Source of the DNA: Lingula anatina
Taxonomy: Eukaryota > Brachiopoda > Lingulata > Lingulida > Lingulidae
DNA: 64,000 nt
Assembly: GCF_001039355.2 (NCBI RefSeq)
Contig: NW_019774613.1
Span: forward strand, 442,761 to 506,760
Direction: 5' to 3'
Under the pieces are notes generated by a model, which was not told where the DNA came from, made no database searches, and saw only the letters and a list, made by a program, of their open reading frames with translations. Shown here piece after piece: positions 33,933 to 47,690 of the stretch (positions are counted from its first letter, which is position 1; each line of letters begins with the position of its first letter). The position numbers were made by a program, and so were the translations under genes.

Positions 33933-35300
33933 TTAAGCAAGCGAATTCCCTTGCACACATGTAACTTGAATAAATCGAGAAAGGCATTTGTCAACATAAT
34001 ATGTAGGATCGGAATCGGATATCACAATGAAACTCTCAGTTTTCTCGGCAAAATAATAACAAAATCTTTGCCTAATAAAAATATGCAGTACTTTTGTAAA
34101 ATAAGGAACAAAACGACAAACATTTCTCATGGCACTGCATATTCCTTAAACGAACAAAGCTCCTAAATACCTTAAGGAACACAATGACCGCTAAACTTCC
34201 ATTTGCCCTAAAAGGTACTAGGAAATTTGAACATTAGGCTTGTGTACCACATACGTGTTAAGACCTATAGTTGTGCTCAAAACTGTTGAAAAATATTATC
34301 TACATGTATAAATCCCTTTTCAATTTCTATAGCGAGATTCTGTAGTCTATACTTCCGTTACTATATTATGACTCAAAAGTTTTAACTTTTTAAAAAAAAA
34401 CACGTAAAGATGGAACATGTATATTTAAAATAATTGCACTTTGTATAAAAACTCATTGAGTTGATCTAAGTTTTTGATTATTTTAAACTAGGCGTCACTA
34501 CAATACACACTTTTCATCTTTCTAAAGTGAAGGTTAAATAGGACTGCAACACATGCAATAAACGGCATTAGAAAAGGAAAAACATCATTTCTAAAAAAAA
34601 AGTCAATAGCAAAAATACAACAATCAAAATAACGCATGTTAAAATGCCAATCCAATCTTGTTGAGCTCTCAACTACACGCACTAGTGCAGGTATTCGTCT
34701 CATTGCTATCTAATTCCGGCCTCTCCGCTTGGCCAATTTGTCTGAAAAAGCCTACCCCTAGACAAAAAGATCAAACAAACCATGTTATTATAAATACTAA
34801 GAAAGAACAAGAGAGTTCATGAAAGTCATGTTTGAAGACATATACCGAAGTTTTCACCCACATACCCGTTAACACCCTATTGGGTTCAGTCAAATTGACC
34901 ATATACCTAGAGTGATACCACGTCTGTGACTTCACACCTGACCCAAAACTGCTTCACTTGGAGGTTCACACTGGTATTCATTATATGCTGCCATACACGT
35001 TATGCACACACAAAATTATATGTCTAAACAAAGCATTATTTACACACTGTACATGTGTTCCCACGTGTATTAAACAACAACACCGTAGTAAATATTTGTT
35101 AATTTAACCTGTGCTACTTATTCGGATCAAATACTGCATTGGAGCATAGCAAGAATGAACTATGAGGGAAAATATATAGTCAATTTCAGTCACATAATCA
35201 TAAATGCGCGTACCTTTAAAAATGACTCTGCCTATACTAAACAACAATTCTACGTCTTCCAATTTTAAATAAAGCACCCTGGATGTACATATATAACAAA

Positions 35301-35321
35301 AAAAAAAAAAAAAAAAATCAA
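35301..35321. repeat. Poly-A tract
   Basis: An uninterrupted run of about 20 A in the putative 3' UTR or flank of NB-ARC gene 1. Confidence 0.9.
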
Positions 35322-35464
35322 AACGGACAATGTCTACGTATTATACAATTAATACACATAATGGTCGCCAATGAGATTTCGATCCTTCCTTGACTGGCAT
35401 GTACAAACTGCATCACAACGACTGCTCATACTTGTATGGAGGCAATAACAGGAAAGTGGAAACG

Positions 35465-38400
35465 CTAAAAGCCAACAGCTCTGGTGTTATCTAACAACTG
35501 AAAAAAAACAAAAACGAATAATAAACATTAAAATCCAATTTATAAAGCACGTGTGCATTTATGAGACATAACACAGTGGTAAAATGGGCTTCGTTCTTCA
35601 AACAATTTAACATATATATTATTTCTGAAAAATATGAAGTCTTAATGTTATGAATTGTAACGAGAATTGTTCCTTGTTTCAAACAAATGACTTCTGTTCA
35701 AAGACAAACCCCCTGTTACATATTCGCAATTGACTGCAGTTTAATTACCTCAGTTGCGACTTGGACGAAGGCTACTTCTCCGCTATGTAATCCCAGAACA
35801 AGGGTGCTGGTGGTCTTGCAAAAGGACATGGAGGTAGCTGCATGGTCAAGATGTACCTGTTTTAACAGAACGACCCTGCATTCCCCTTCAGCATCAGTGT
35901 CCGTCTTCCAGAGTTTAAGGGTAGTGTCGTACGAACTTGTCACAAAGGTGTCGTCAGTCATGTTGACGATGCTCGTCAAGTTCTTTTTGTGTTTGACTTT
36001 TTTGTCCTGAACAGTAAACCACTCTTCACCTGTCTGAGCATCCCATGCCTTCAATCCGAGTTTTATATCTTCCGATATAACCCGGGAGCCATTTGCTGTC
36101 AAGGCCATAACTGGTGAAAAGTCTTGTTTGATACCAAACATATTGTTCGTACATTTGGCTGTCGGATGCTCGGCTTCCATGTCCACGGCAAAATCGACAA
36201 AATTGTAACAATCGTAGAAAGCTCGCAGTGCTGTCAAGTGATTGTTGCAAAAGGCAAATTCCCTTGGTGACACGAAGCCATCAACTGTAATAACCTTTAA
36301 CTGTGACAACGTCTCCCTGCCCCAAATTATAATAAGGTTATCAAAACCTGCCGTGGCTAATATACACCCGTAGGGTTCACTGTCATCCAACGTTGCCATC
36401 GAGCGAACGCCATTACGGTGAGTTGTATAAATTTCTAGTGGGTTTTGCAGTTCAAGTTTATGAAATTCATAAATGAAAAAAGTCCTGGCACTGCTGCCGA
36501 CCACAATCCTGGATCCAGGTAACTGCAGCAAACATGTGGGTATATGATCACGTAAAATAAAACTTTTTAATTGCCGCGGTTGTCCAGGCGTATTTAGGGG
36601 CACACTGTGGATCATGAGGTGAGGTTCAGCCCCAGTGTCGAGCGGGATGTACACCGACAGCACAGCTATGGATGCATCTTCTTGGCGCTGTTGATTTTCA
36701 TGTCGAACAATCTCCACCAAGACATTAGCCTCATTCCCGAAGCTGTTGACAAGACGAGCTGTGATGCTCTCTTGAATGCTACGTCTTTTAGGACTTGTAG
36801 ACATTTCGTTTATGTTTATGTCTTGCCATATGCAGACGTCACCACTTTGAAAACCTGCACAGCACACCGGGGCAGAGTTTAGGGTGCGTCCGCACCAAGA
36901 AAGAGACGTGACTTTGGCTTCAATTTCGATACTGTCCACCTTTGGCTTGGCCATAGCGACAGGCGCTGACGTCATTTCCTCTCTTTTCAAAAGAAGAATG
37001 TCGCCACTGTCCGTCCCAGAGAGGAAATAATCTTTTTCCTCATGGGTTATCTTTTTCATGGCGGTAACTAAAAACCGATGTGCGTTTCCGTGGGCGGTAT
37101 CACCGAAACATTCAATGTGGTTGTCAGTATTGACAGTGGCCACTTTGCCATTCTCTAATAGTGGAAAATAGAACCCCTTCTCCCACGAACAAACAGGAAT
37201 GCTGGCTTTCCTAGGCGCTGTGATCATCGCATCCGGTCGCAGATCAGCGTGGTTACATTCGCCTGGTCGGCATGCTTGCAGAGAATCGAATGTTTTTTGA
37301 GTGTCGATGCACGCAACTGTTTCATACATTGCAACCATAAGCTTCCTTTCGTTCTCTCCATTCAGCTGAACCTTCCTGACACAAAATGCGGGGCTAATGA
37401 CAATTCCAACGTGAGTCCCATCACCCAGGTTCCATTTAAGTATCTCTCCTCCCGAGGATCCCGAGATGATGTGCCCTCTGTCTGCAGTAAAGCACGCGTC
37501 CATGACGGCAAACTTGTGGCCTTTCAGCTGGTGGTGCCTGTGCAAATTAACGACAGGTCTCTCCTGCTCTAAACATACCAGCCTCAGCTTAATGCTTCGA
37601 TCTGCTGATGCGGACACAACCAAGAGTTGGCCTTGCTGTTTGGCATCGTCATCAATAAAGACCTTTGTCACTTTGCCCTCATGAGGACTCCCCAAATTCA
37701 TCTGAAAATTGCCAGTCACTGGATCCCACAGTTTTAGAGTTCCATCGAAGGACCCCGTAACCGCCACCTTCCCATCATCTGAGATAGCAACGGAGCTTAC
37801 ATATAGCTGGTGTTGTTCTCGTGGGGCTGATGTTGTTGCCTGAATTTTACTGAGATCCCACCTGATGGCATGTTGGTCCTCTGACGAGGTAATCATGAAC
37901 TTGTTGTCAGGGGTAATGAGGATGGTGCGTATTCTGCCGCTGTGGCCACGAACAGTTGCCAAAACTTGAAGGCTCTTTATGTCCCACATAAGGATTTTCC
38001 AGTCATCTCCAGCGGTAAAGAAAACCGACTTCTCTCCTTTTTCATCCTCATGAAACCTTGAGGCAACAGCAAATATTTCATTGATATGTTCCCGCGTAGT
38101 CTCTCGACATGTCTTCTTCTCCACATGCCATACGCACGCTTTTCCGTCCTCATAACCCGCGATTAATGAAGCACCGGTTGGTCGAGAAACACAGACACAT
38201 AGGGCTTTAGCGGCGACCTTTCCATTCACTAGGGGGCGTTTAAATTGGCGATACTGAGTTCGTTTCTGGCAATCCCAAACGCACACTGTGCCATCTTCAG
38301 AAGCAGATATCAACTTCTTGCCGTCTGGTGATATGCACAAACTGCGAACTGTGCCTCGATGATTTGTGATGGGTTCCCCATCTTCATTTGGGTCATTAAT

Positions 38401-40367
38401 CCGCCAGAACTTAATTGTTGCATCTGCGGATCCTGTAACGAAGCGTTTGCCATCCGGAAACATTGCCAATGTGTAAACCTGATCTTCGTGCTTTCTTAAA
38501 GATGGTTCAGCGTTTTCCTGGTCATCAGTGACTTGATTAGACCAGACTTTAACAGAATGGTCTAACGATGCCGTTACCAGGTATCTATTATTAGCATCAA
38601 CTCCCACAGCCCAAACAGAACGCGAATGCTGATGCCTGCTTCTCCCAACATTTTGTTTGATACCGGATTCAAAGTTGTACACCCTTAAAAACCCATCATT
38701 GCAGCCCGTGTAAAGGCAGCTCCCGTCGTTTGGCACGGCCATCCCCAATACGGTACCCGGGTGTTTCAAGGCTTCTTTTCTACCACCACCAGGTGGCACT
38801 AAACATGATGATAACGGGAGTATAGGCATGTGATTTTGTGGAATTTGCTTGATGAAATCTTCCACATCTGGGGATGGGTGGCCCTTAAGCCTACTAAGTA
38901 AATGGAAAGCCAGCTGGTCAAAGTCGATGGCCAAAGCATCTTTGGATAAGTTCAAACAGTCGTGCAAAGTCCGAAAAAGGATGCTTTCCTCTGTCGCATG
39001 CTTTGACACGATTGTGAAGTCAGACAGAATGCTCGCCACAGGCGAGACCTTAAGTTTTTGTCTAAGCCATTCGTAATTCGTAAGTAAGGACATATTGACA
39101 CGAGAAAACCCGGCTTTGTGGAAGTGGTATACCGCATTTTCATAGAAATAGCTTTGACTCGTATCCGTCTCGAACCACGGCGCATGCTTGATATCCTCTT
39201 CAGTATTTAGCTTCGCCCTGAATGCCATAAGCAGCAGCTTGTGCAACTCTCTTTCATACCTGCCTGATTCCTTGTACCTAAAGGTCTGTTCCCCCTTCTT
39301 CAACGCATATTCTCGCACAATGTCGTGCATGGTGTATGTCAGATCGCCATTCTGCTCATGTATGAATTTGATCAATGAGTGATTGGCGAGGATGTTCAGA
39401 TCTTCGTGTACAATTTTCTTGATATCCTCTTCGCTTGCGTTGATTTCGTCAGATAATTTATATATTGTTTCCAGCACTGATGATCGAAAACGCTCATCGT
39501 CCTTGAAGACCCCGAGACACAAGAACAACTGCTGCACGCGGTTGAGATCATTCGACTTTGGCAATGAAAGCACATCGCAATCTATGAAATTTGTACTGGG
39601 TTTCAACGCATGGAAACTACGCTCTAACCACTGTTCACTTCCTGTCACTTCATCTTTAATTTGGTTCAGCAGATCTTGGAAACTAACCCCCTCTGTACCC
39701 TGTTTTAGGTGCTGTGCATAGTTGTCTAAGATAATAGGTAGTCCGTCTGTGTTTTCTATAATTGCTTTGCCTATTTGTTCTGTGTTGGCTTTTACTTGTT
39801 CATCCTCTAAATTCAAGGCCGCGCAGTTCACAAAGAAGTCCCATCTCTCCGCTTCAGGAACCACCCCTAGCTCATAAGGTGTCGCTTTGACTTTAAGCAA
39901 GAGATCTTTCGTGCGTGTTGTATATAGAAGTTGACTTCCGTCGGATAGGGCCTCTCTCATCTGCCATAGAATCTGAATGGTCGTTTTTTCCGACCAGACG
40001 TCATCTAAAACAATGAGAACTTTCTTCTTTTTTGTGATCTTACTTAACCATATCCAAACATCTTCCAATTCGGTGAAATTGCCCTTAGTGCCATTTTCAA
40101 GATAAGGGTAAAAAGAACTATTCATTATGCTGAGCATGTTGGGGTTTGTGCCGACTTCCACAAAGACTACCTCCATTTTACCGCGCATTTTCCAGGCCAC
40201 AGCCTGGGCTAGGTACGTTTTACCGACACCTCCTGGACCGTGAATACCTTGGGAGGACACAATACCAACGGATTTCTCTCTCTCGAGAATCTCAAGCACC
40301 TTCTTCTCTGGGTCGTCACGGGCGACATAACCCGTCGGCATATGGTTAATGCCATGGCATGGATACT
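35465..40367 (-). CDS. NB-ARC/WD40 STAND protein, gene 1 (about 1541 aa from Met at 40341)
   Basis: The large exon is 40367-35749 and the last exon 35497-35465, joined in phase 0 across a 250-bp intron. Counting from the ATG at 40341, the nucleotide switch module has a P-loop GPGGVGKT at 35-42, Walker B VLIVLDDVW at about 107-115, a TTR sensor at 141-143, GLP at 200-202 and an MHD motif at 338-340. A helical stretch of ~180 residues precedes about 14-15 WD40 repeats from residue ~526 to near the end. This is the APAF1-like plan: WD40 propellers sense a ligand and the NB-ARC oligomerises. No CARD, death or TIR domain is visible. Either it lies in unseen 5' exons or the protein lacks one. The exon start at 40367 follows a good acceptor (TTTCATTTCAG), so frame upstream of it is probably intronic. 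Confidence 0.85.
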
Positions 40368-40726
40368 CTGAAATGAAAATACTAGTATGTATATCTGTAT
40401 GATTGTATGTTAATGTATGTATGTATGCCGAAAGTCTGCGTATTGTAGTCTCTTGGATAGTGACATTTACAAACAGTGACATTCGATCACAACATTACAC
40501 ATTGCATGGCCAAATAACAACAGTTGATCATGAGCAAGCTGTGCCGATCGAATTTCGAAAGAAAATTGAACATATTTACAAAATCTCTAATTCGTTGCAT
40601 TAAGCGACTATTTTAAAGCATGTTTAGCAAATATTAGTGCATTATGTATCGATATACTTATTGCCATTGTCGTTTAATAGGACAACGATGACGTAAAGTA
40701 AGAGGGGGTCAGTGAAAGTATACTGA

Positions 40727-41060
40727 ACAAAAATATAAACGCACGAAAGAATATGTAGATTTATTTTCATATATGGAACTAGAGTATATAGCCAAAAATA
40801 ACAGCATATTTTTCTCGACAAATAGACATCACTTTGAGAGAATTAGGGGAAGTTTAAATGCATAGTCCAAGAGTTAGGGCAACAAATACACCATGGGGGT
40901 CAACATCCTGAGTTCACAGATCACGTGAGAAGGAGAAACGAGCCTTACGGCACAGACAAATGATTTATATCAGGCATTCAGTTATCCACTTAATGCCTGA
41001 TACAAATCACTGATCTTTAGACGCAATTTGCGTTTGTTTTAATAGCGTAAACAATACAAT
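40727..41060. mobile_element. Possible non-autonomous Tc1/mariner-type element
   Basis: The left end ACTGAACAAAAATATAAACG resembles termini I know from Tc1-like elements. Near the right side, CAAATGATTTATATCAGGCATT and AATGCCTGATACAAATCACT form a hairpin. No transposase frame is present. The right boundary is a guess. Confidence 0.35.
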
Positions 41061-44000
41061 CGCAAAATGAATTCGATTAAAGTACGATGTGTGCACCAGA
41101 ATATTAAAATGAGACAAACGTGAACAAAACTAATAATTCTGATCCAGGCGTACAGAAGGTCGAAATAACTGTTCGCAGTTAAAGACAAATCGACTCATTG
41201 CAATTGGAAATAAATTGATGTTGGATGTTGGGCGTTGCGTTTGTTGTCGTTGAGGATTATTAAAAATAAAAAATGCGGTTTAGCAAAAGCAAATGAGAAT
41301 ATAAATTAAGCAGTATTAAATTAGTACATACCGGTATACATATATATTCCAGGGTCTAGGGAAGACATGGTATCGGTAAATTCAATAATTTTGTTGAAAT
41401 GATACTGCAACTAACATGCAATTGTGCATTTGTTTTTTATGTGCACCCACCTTTTTGTTCTACGCCTGCCATTGGACCAGACTGTGATTCTACGACACCA
41501 TGGAAAAGAACAGACTGCATGTATTTCTGTTGTGTTGAGGGCAATAGAAGGGCGCGCTGTAATATAAAACATATGCTATTTTCAAACAAAAGTCTTTTGG
41601 AGTTTAAAACAGCGGAAAACAGGCTATTGCTTGGATTCATTCTTTCTTTGTTTTAGTCCTGAATGAAGAGGCAAGCACACCGGGAAGATCGCAGACAGAT
41701 TGATGGACTACAAAACACACACGCACGCGCACTAAATTAAAGCTAATGCCACCATTTCAAATTAGCTGAAAGCGGCAGCAGGCCTCAGCAACTAGAGACA
41801 AGACAAGTGGTTCGGGCTAGGACAATACAGATTAATTAAAATACCAAAGGCTTATAGCCTGTATTATTAATTTACATTTCAATATATATCACGATTCACG
41901 TTTTCTTATCATCTTTTAATCGCAACTGTGGAAAATGAAATCAAGACGATTTTTATGTGCTGTTAAGTATAACTTTTATATCTATACCAATATATCATTG
42001 CTACCTGGTTGTTGAAACTTGCCTGAAGTAATACTTTGTCCACTGTCCCTTTGGATTATATTGACTGTCACAAGCAGAAACAACACCTCCACTGCCACGT
42101 CATCTGCAATATACAAGTATACACCACCATGCACTTACCCAAAACATTTTATGAACTGTGGCAAATAGCTCTATTTCGTCTAAATATCTTTCGTATCATA
42201 ATTAGTCAGAAAATCTTAACTTGTTACGTGCGGTAGGCTTATATTTGCCTTTTTGAAATTGTGTTTTGTGTTGCTGTTTTTTTTTTCACAAACAAACCGA
42301 TTAGTTGGTTCAATCTCAATCTGCTGGATGGATAAATACATTTCCCTCAGAATGGCAAGTATAAATTAATAATATAATGATAATAATATGATTCTTATAT
42401 GGCGCCTTACATTCTATCTCAAGGCGCCTTACAATAATGGCTAATATACTAAAATCATTAAAATGACTACAATATTTAATCATAAACTCTCATTGGAAAC
42501 CATTTAAAATTTACACTACTAAAAATCAATCTTATTAAAAAACATACATATATTAAAATAAAATCTAAGAGATATAGACAGAATTAAAAATGCGTGAAGG
42601 CTCCTGATTTTTGTAAGCTATGATTTAATCTACATGTATTACTGCTCAGGTGGTGTGTGTGCGTGTATGTGTTGTGTATGCACCTTTAAAAACCGCACGC
42701 ATTTACATAGCCAACCAAATGGGAAAACGAAAGAAAATATGTCTACTAAAGTTAACTGAAACCAGCCACTTAATTCATTATTGTTTTCTTTTGTGCTACA
42801 GATGTCGGACATTTAATCTCCATCACACCACTTTCAACAATCATATAAACGAAGGTTCATGTAATTAAGCTTCTATTAGGTGCCACTGAATCTTGTGTAA
42901 AAGTGGTGACCCGTAGATACAACCGCCATGGCAACATTGGGGAAGTAACTAGTCCTTTACAAAGAACTATATTTGCCTCGGGCGTTTATGCTACAAGTCT
43001 TTGTGTGTACAGTACATACAGTATAACACAAGCATGTATTTTGTGTCTGCTATTTGAATGTTGTAACGGCTCCTTAACCATTTCAAAGCAAAAAAGGCAT
43101 TCACTTCTTGGGACCACGTGCATTTTGATATAGAGAACAGAGGTAGTAGTCCCGCACGGCTTTAAACAACGTAAGTTTGTGGAAACCATGTAGGCTTTTG
43201 CGTTGGGATGGTCTCTCGATTCCATAATTTCTAAGACTTACTGCGAAATTCAGTATGAATGTCATTATCACTAGGTTACTCTACACGTATTGTCTGATTT
43301 CATCACAAGCTAACACATCTCACTTTTGTAACAACATTATAATGAAGAGATGCAAGAAGTTTCTAAATTCAATTAAAGAATTTGTTTTAATTTTACCCGA
43401 TTTTATAGAAAAGAGCGGATTGTTATTTACCCCGTATATGTTCATACACAGTTAACACTATCTTCAGTTCTATTGAAAAATATGTGAATAGAATATGAGC
43501 TATGTAAGTTATTGCTCCCATTAACAGTAATTAGTATCTATGAGATCTTTGAAAACTATAAAAACGAATCATAAAATATGTTTAAAAAAAAGAAAGAAAG
43601 AAATTGAAACTGAAAAGAAGCACAGTAAGAAGGTCCAGAAAAAATAAATTAAATAAGTTAAGTTTATATGACCAATAAAATAGCACACACGTAAACAGTG
43701 TGTAATATGCATAGGGCCATGTACAAATGTGGGTAAAGAGTTCACAATTATTGATATTTCAGTGTTATCGAGTAAATATTAACAATCAGTCCACCTATTA
43801 AAAAACAAGAACAGAAGTGAGTCCACCCGAGTAAAGCAGTGTGCCTAGCTTATGTAGGAAAGGAGCCGATGTGGGTTGTTTATATGACAATATAAAGCAC
43901 CACCAGTTTTCAGGTCAATCGATACATCAAGTAAGTAACAACGCGTTACGTTGTATTTCTATCACTGTTATAGAAACTAAACTATGTGGGGGCTGTTGAC

Positions 44001-44168
44001 ACTTGAAAGTGAAACAATGATATATTCTCCGAGTTTTCGACAGATTCCGATAATTTAGAGTGCAAGCTCTAAGAAAATCATGGGGAATTAATATCCCTAA
44101 TTGGTAGACGAAGAGATATTCTTACTGACTAATATATGATTAATGAAAATAGACATTATATATGAGAA

Positions 44169-44198
44169 TGAAAAAAAAAAAAAAAAAAAAAAAAAAAC
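44169..44198. repeat. Poly-A tract
   Basis: A run of about 27 A. No adjacent retroelement sequence was recognised. Confidence 0.85.
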
Positions 44199-45647
44199 AG
44201 CTGGTGCCACTACTCAATATAACTTAAAACTTATGATAAATCTATGACTACATGTATAACTGAAAGAGTGGGAGTAGCTCATACCTTGGTAGAATAATCA
44301 CGAGATTACAAATTAATTACCTTATGTTTAAGAGTCACATCGCGTGATCTCCAATTGATTTTTTAAACACACAGTAGCCTAATATTTTTCGATTTTCTAC
44401 GTGAATAAAAGCCACAACACTTACATTGTAAGGATACATGTCATCAGGACAATGAAATACCATCGTTCGGTTTACCAACATCTAACCCATTAAAGTTACA
44501 ATCATATTGCAATTAATAAAAATAAAATAAAATTAGACATAAATGACAACCTTCAAATTATGACCCATTGTAGAATTATTAAAACATTTTAATTCAAAAT
44601 AAATGACCAGTTTTATTTTAAGATTTCATAAATGGCTTTGGTTGAATTAAAACACATTTTGGGGTTAGACAGTACGAGAGGCAGACTTATTCTCAACTGG
44701 AGTCTTTTCACCCGTTACAAAATTGTCCTTCAAAGGATTTTGAACCAGTTAGAGAGGCCATCCAGAGCAATGCCACACCGTCACCAATAGCGGTATGAAC
44801 TGTGCAAGTACATGTAGATATTCACGTAAGAAAACATGTATATAAATACAAACATGAATTTGCTTTTTACCTTGTTAAGAATAAAATCATCAGGAAATTT
44901 TACTTTCATCATGAACCACAATCCTACCCGTCTCTGTGGAACTTTTTACACGAGGCATGTATTTCAGGTTCAAATAAGTTTTAAACATGGCTATTTTTAA
45001 ATGAAATATAACTGATAATTTCACAACATTTATAGGTACGCGACACGGAGAGGCCTCTTGGATGATTCTTTCTTTTTCGATTTTGCACATATAAACTCAC
45101 AATTAAGCTTCTTTTGTTATATCTTTTAATTGAAATTAAAAAAAAAACACACGGCAATTAAGGATACAATTTGTCGGCAGGATAATATCGCAAAGGTAGA
45201 TCTGTGACATATTCAGCTGATTTTCACTTGAAAATATATGAACATATACATGTACCTACATGTACACGTAATGTATACCGATGTATGTATGTACGAATGG
45301 TATATTGTACATCATAATATTACCCGATAACATGTATAAATTCTCTAAGAAAACATTACCAGTATCACCATGAGCCCTCTAAATTCTCTCATTATATAGG
45401 CAAATTCTCTCATTATTTTTTACTTTCATTTTCTCAAAAGTGAACCTGTATCCTTATGGTACGCCCGACTGGGGCTCATATGAGGCAAAGTATAAGTTAG
45501 TCTGATAATAATAAATTTAATAATTATTTATCTATTTCCAGTCTTAATCCATTACTAGTTTACAGTTATAATTATTTATTGTTTACAGTGATTTTTTTTA
45601 AACTCATAAATGCATTTTTATTCTGGAGACGTTGACGGTTGACTTAC

Positions 45648-45795
45648 CTTCATAGAAAGCGGAAAATTGCTGAGAATCAGGATGTCGCTGCTTTTTACTA
45701 AAAAAGCAGGCTTTTGCTGTTAATCCACGGGGAAACAAGAGAATCAATAAATATACAGTCTCATACAAATTCCAAACTTTCGTTTCAGTCAGCTA
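45648..45795 (-). other. Candidate upstream exon of NB-ARC gene 1
   Basis: On the minus strand a good donor, GAAG|GTAAGTC, ends at 45648 in phase 1, exactly what the exon at 40367 needs. The joined frame reads through QRHPDSQQFSAFYE into EYPCHGINHMP. Upstream the frame is open for about 48 codons to a stop but contains no Met and no recognisable domain. It may therefore be a 5' untranslated exon, with translation from the Met at 40341. The upstream limit is uncertain. Confidence 0.35.
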
Positions 45796-45993
45796 AAAAA
45801 TCAAAATGCTCTTGTGATATCAGTTGGTTTTAACGGGCCCTTCACGACCCCTTTATTACAGTCTCACTTTTACGATCCACTATTGATGCGGGCCCCGCGG
45901 TTCTTTATCGCACCTCAGTCTACTGCGTTGAACTCGTCCTGTTTTTGACAGCACAAAAACCGTTTATTTGTGCACAGTACACGAATGTACCTG

Positions 45994-46001
45994 CTTATAA
46001 A
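45994..46001 (-). promoter_or_regulatory. Candidate TATA box for NB-ARC gene 1
   Basis: The minus strand reads ACTTTATAAGCAGG here, about 350 bases before the candidate donor at 45648. A start near 45965 would make the upstream exon the first exon. This is speculative. Confidence 0.25.
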
Positions 46002-47444
46002 GTAAACACGGTCGCAGCTAGGTCAAACCTGCGCAGCCTTGCCCCCAAATGACACTCCGCAGTAAATCGATTACCACACAAAGTTGTTACATCTGGCGGA
46101 GCTGCATAACTGTCTCACTTCTGCTATCGTCCAACTGCACATCGATCGTCGGCTCTTTAAGCCAACACTGGAAAGAGGGACGTTCTCAGACGCTGCGGGA
46201 TCATCCTTCACTTTCTGAGGACCGGCAGATAGAAGCACTTGTCACACTTCCACCTCAGCGTTGATAGTGGGACACAGATGTTTAGAGGACCAGACGGTTA
46301 CAAGCGTGCCTTTAAGCCCGGTAAGGATACATGTTTTTGTCGCTATATGCAGTGACTCAGTTTACGTGTATCGTCTTCCAATGCGTCTGTAATTTAATCA
46401 TTTCATGGAAAACGCAGACAGTTTGTGCGCATGCTCCTCTGGGGCCTATTAGGGTTTTGAGTGTGTTAACGCAGAACTATACGAGTACCTCTGAAGGGGG
46501 GGGGGGGTGTTAAGCATCCACCGATTTCACTTGAATCCGATATAGCTACAAAAATTATGTACTTGATTACTGAATATAGGGGTTTCCAAAGCCTGGTCCG
46601 AGCCCATGATCGAAACACTAGTGTAGACCTTTTAATTGTTTTAGACTTAGGAGCCTTTTCCTATGTTAAATAATTGATTTGCTTACCCATACGAAATTAA
46701 CCATTTTTAAACGCGCTATCCTACCTCAAGATAGACACTGTATTCATATTATCTTCACTAAAGGTGAAGAGTCCAGGCGCAAAAGTAAACTTTCTTTTAA
46801 AAGTTTATTACGCCCTTATTACCCAAAGGAGATTCATTGGATATTATTAGTCTCAAAATTTATGATGTTACATTCTAAATAATTTTTTGTGAAAGCTGAA
46901 AAAAAAAAAACAGACAGAAGACTATGTTGATATTCCAGTCGAAATTTATATCAGTCGCATTTTTTACACACAGAGCAAGACACTTCGATCAATATATACA
47001 ATATATTTATATTCCGCTTTGAGCAATTCAACGCGAATTGGGCAGGTTTGTAAAGATAATTGTGGCCCTACAATGTCATACACAATTTAGCTGTGGCATA
47101 TGAGGTTTATAATGGAACGCTTAGAATAGAATACCAAAAAAATAGCATTCCTCTGTTAAAAGACTGTAAGGATGAGTATGAAAGAGAAGTCAATTTTTAT
47201 CTCGCGAGGCTTTTAATTCAATTGCTTGAAGATTTTTAATGAGAAATATGTTTATTCATTTATTTTTTGACAACTTGGTCTATTTGACTTTAGCCAGATT
47301 GAGAAAAACTGAAGGAAGATATTATATTTAGACAACCAGATTAAAGATTTCTATTTAATTGTATAGAAGAAAAGTTTGCGTATAGTCTCTTTCAACCTGC
47401 GATCAATCTCCATTTGACTGCTTCATACAAGTGTACACTGTACA

Positions 47445-47690
47445 GGGGCGGACCTGGATTATTTGAAGGGGGCGGACCGCGGATGCGAAGCCGACCCCCC
47501 ACCCCCCGCCCGTTTTTGCTATTTTAGAGGGCGAACGTTGCTATATGGTACGGTTTAGTACTATAAATCAGCTAGTAAAAATTCTATTTCCAAGAGGGGG
47601 AATATTAATGTGACTTTTTTCAGATACCGGAGGGGGGGGGGGTGCGGGGTCAGGACCCCCTGACCCCTCCCTCTAAATCTGCCACTGCTG
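47445..47690. repeat. Dispersed G/C-run repeat, copy 2
   Basis: It shares with 1-260 the words GCGGATGCGAAGC-like, TTTTAGAGGGCGAA, GGTACGGTTTAG, CAGGACCCCCTGACCCC and a CTAAATCTGCCACTGC end. Boundaries are set from this similarity. Confidence 0.6.

Noticed and set aside
40368-40482. N-terminal 38 residues of the open frame upstream of the NB-ARC exon
   Set aside because: A strong acceptor (TTTCATTTCAG) ends at 40368, and the upstream text is low-complexity TATGT-rich sequence; treated as intron.
41399-41656. Cys-containing 85-codon frame and its antisense frame of 67 codons
   Set aside because: No start context, splice support or family resemblance; could be part of a dispersed repeat.
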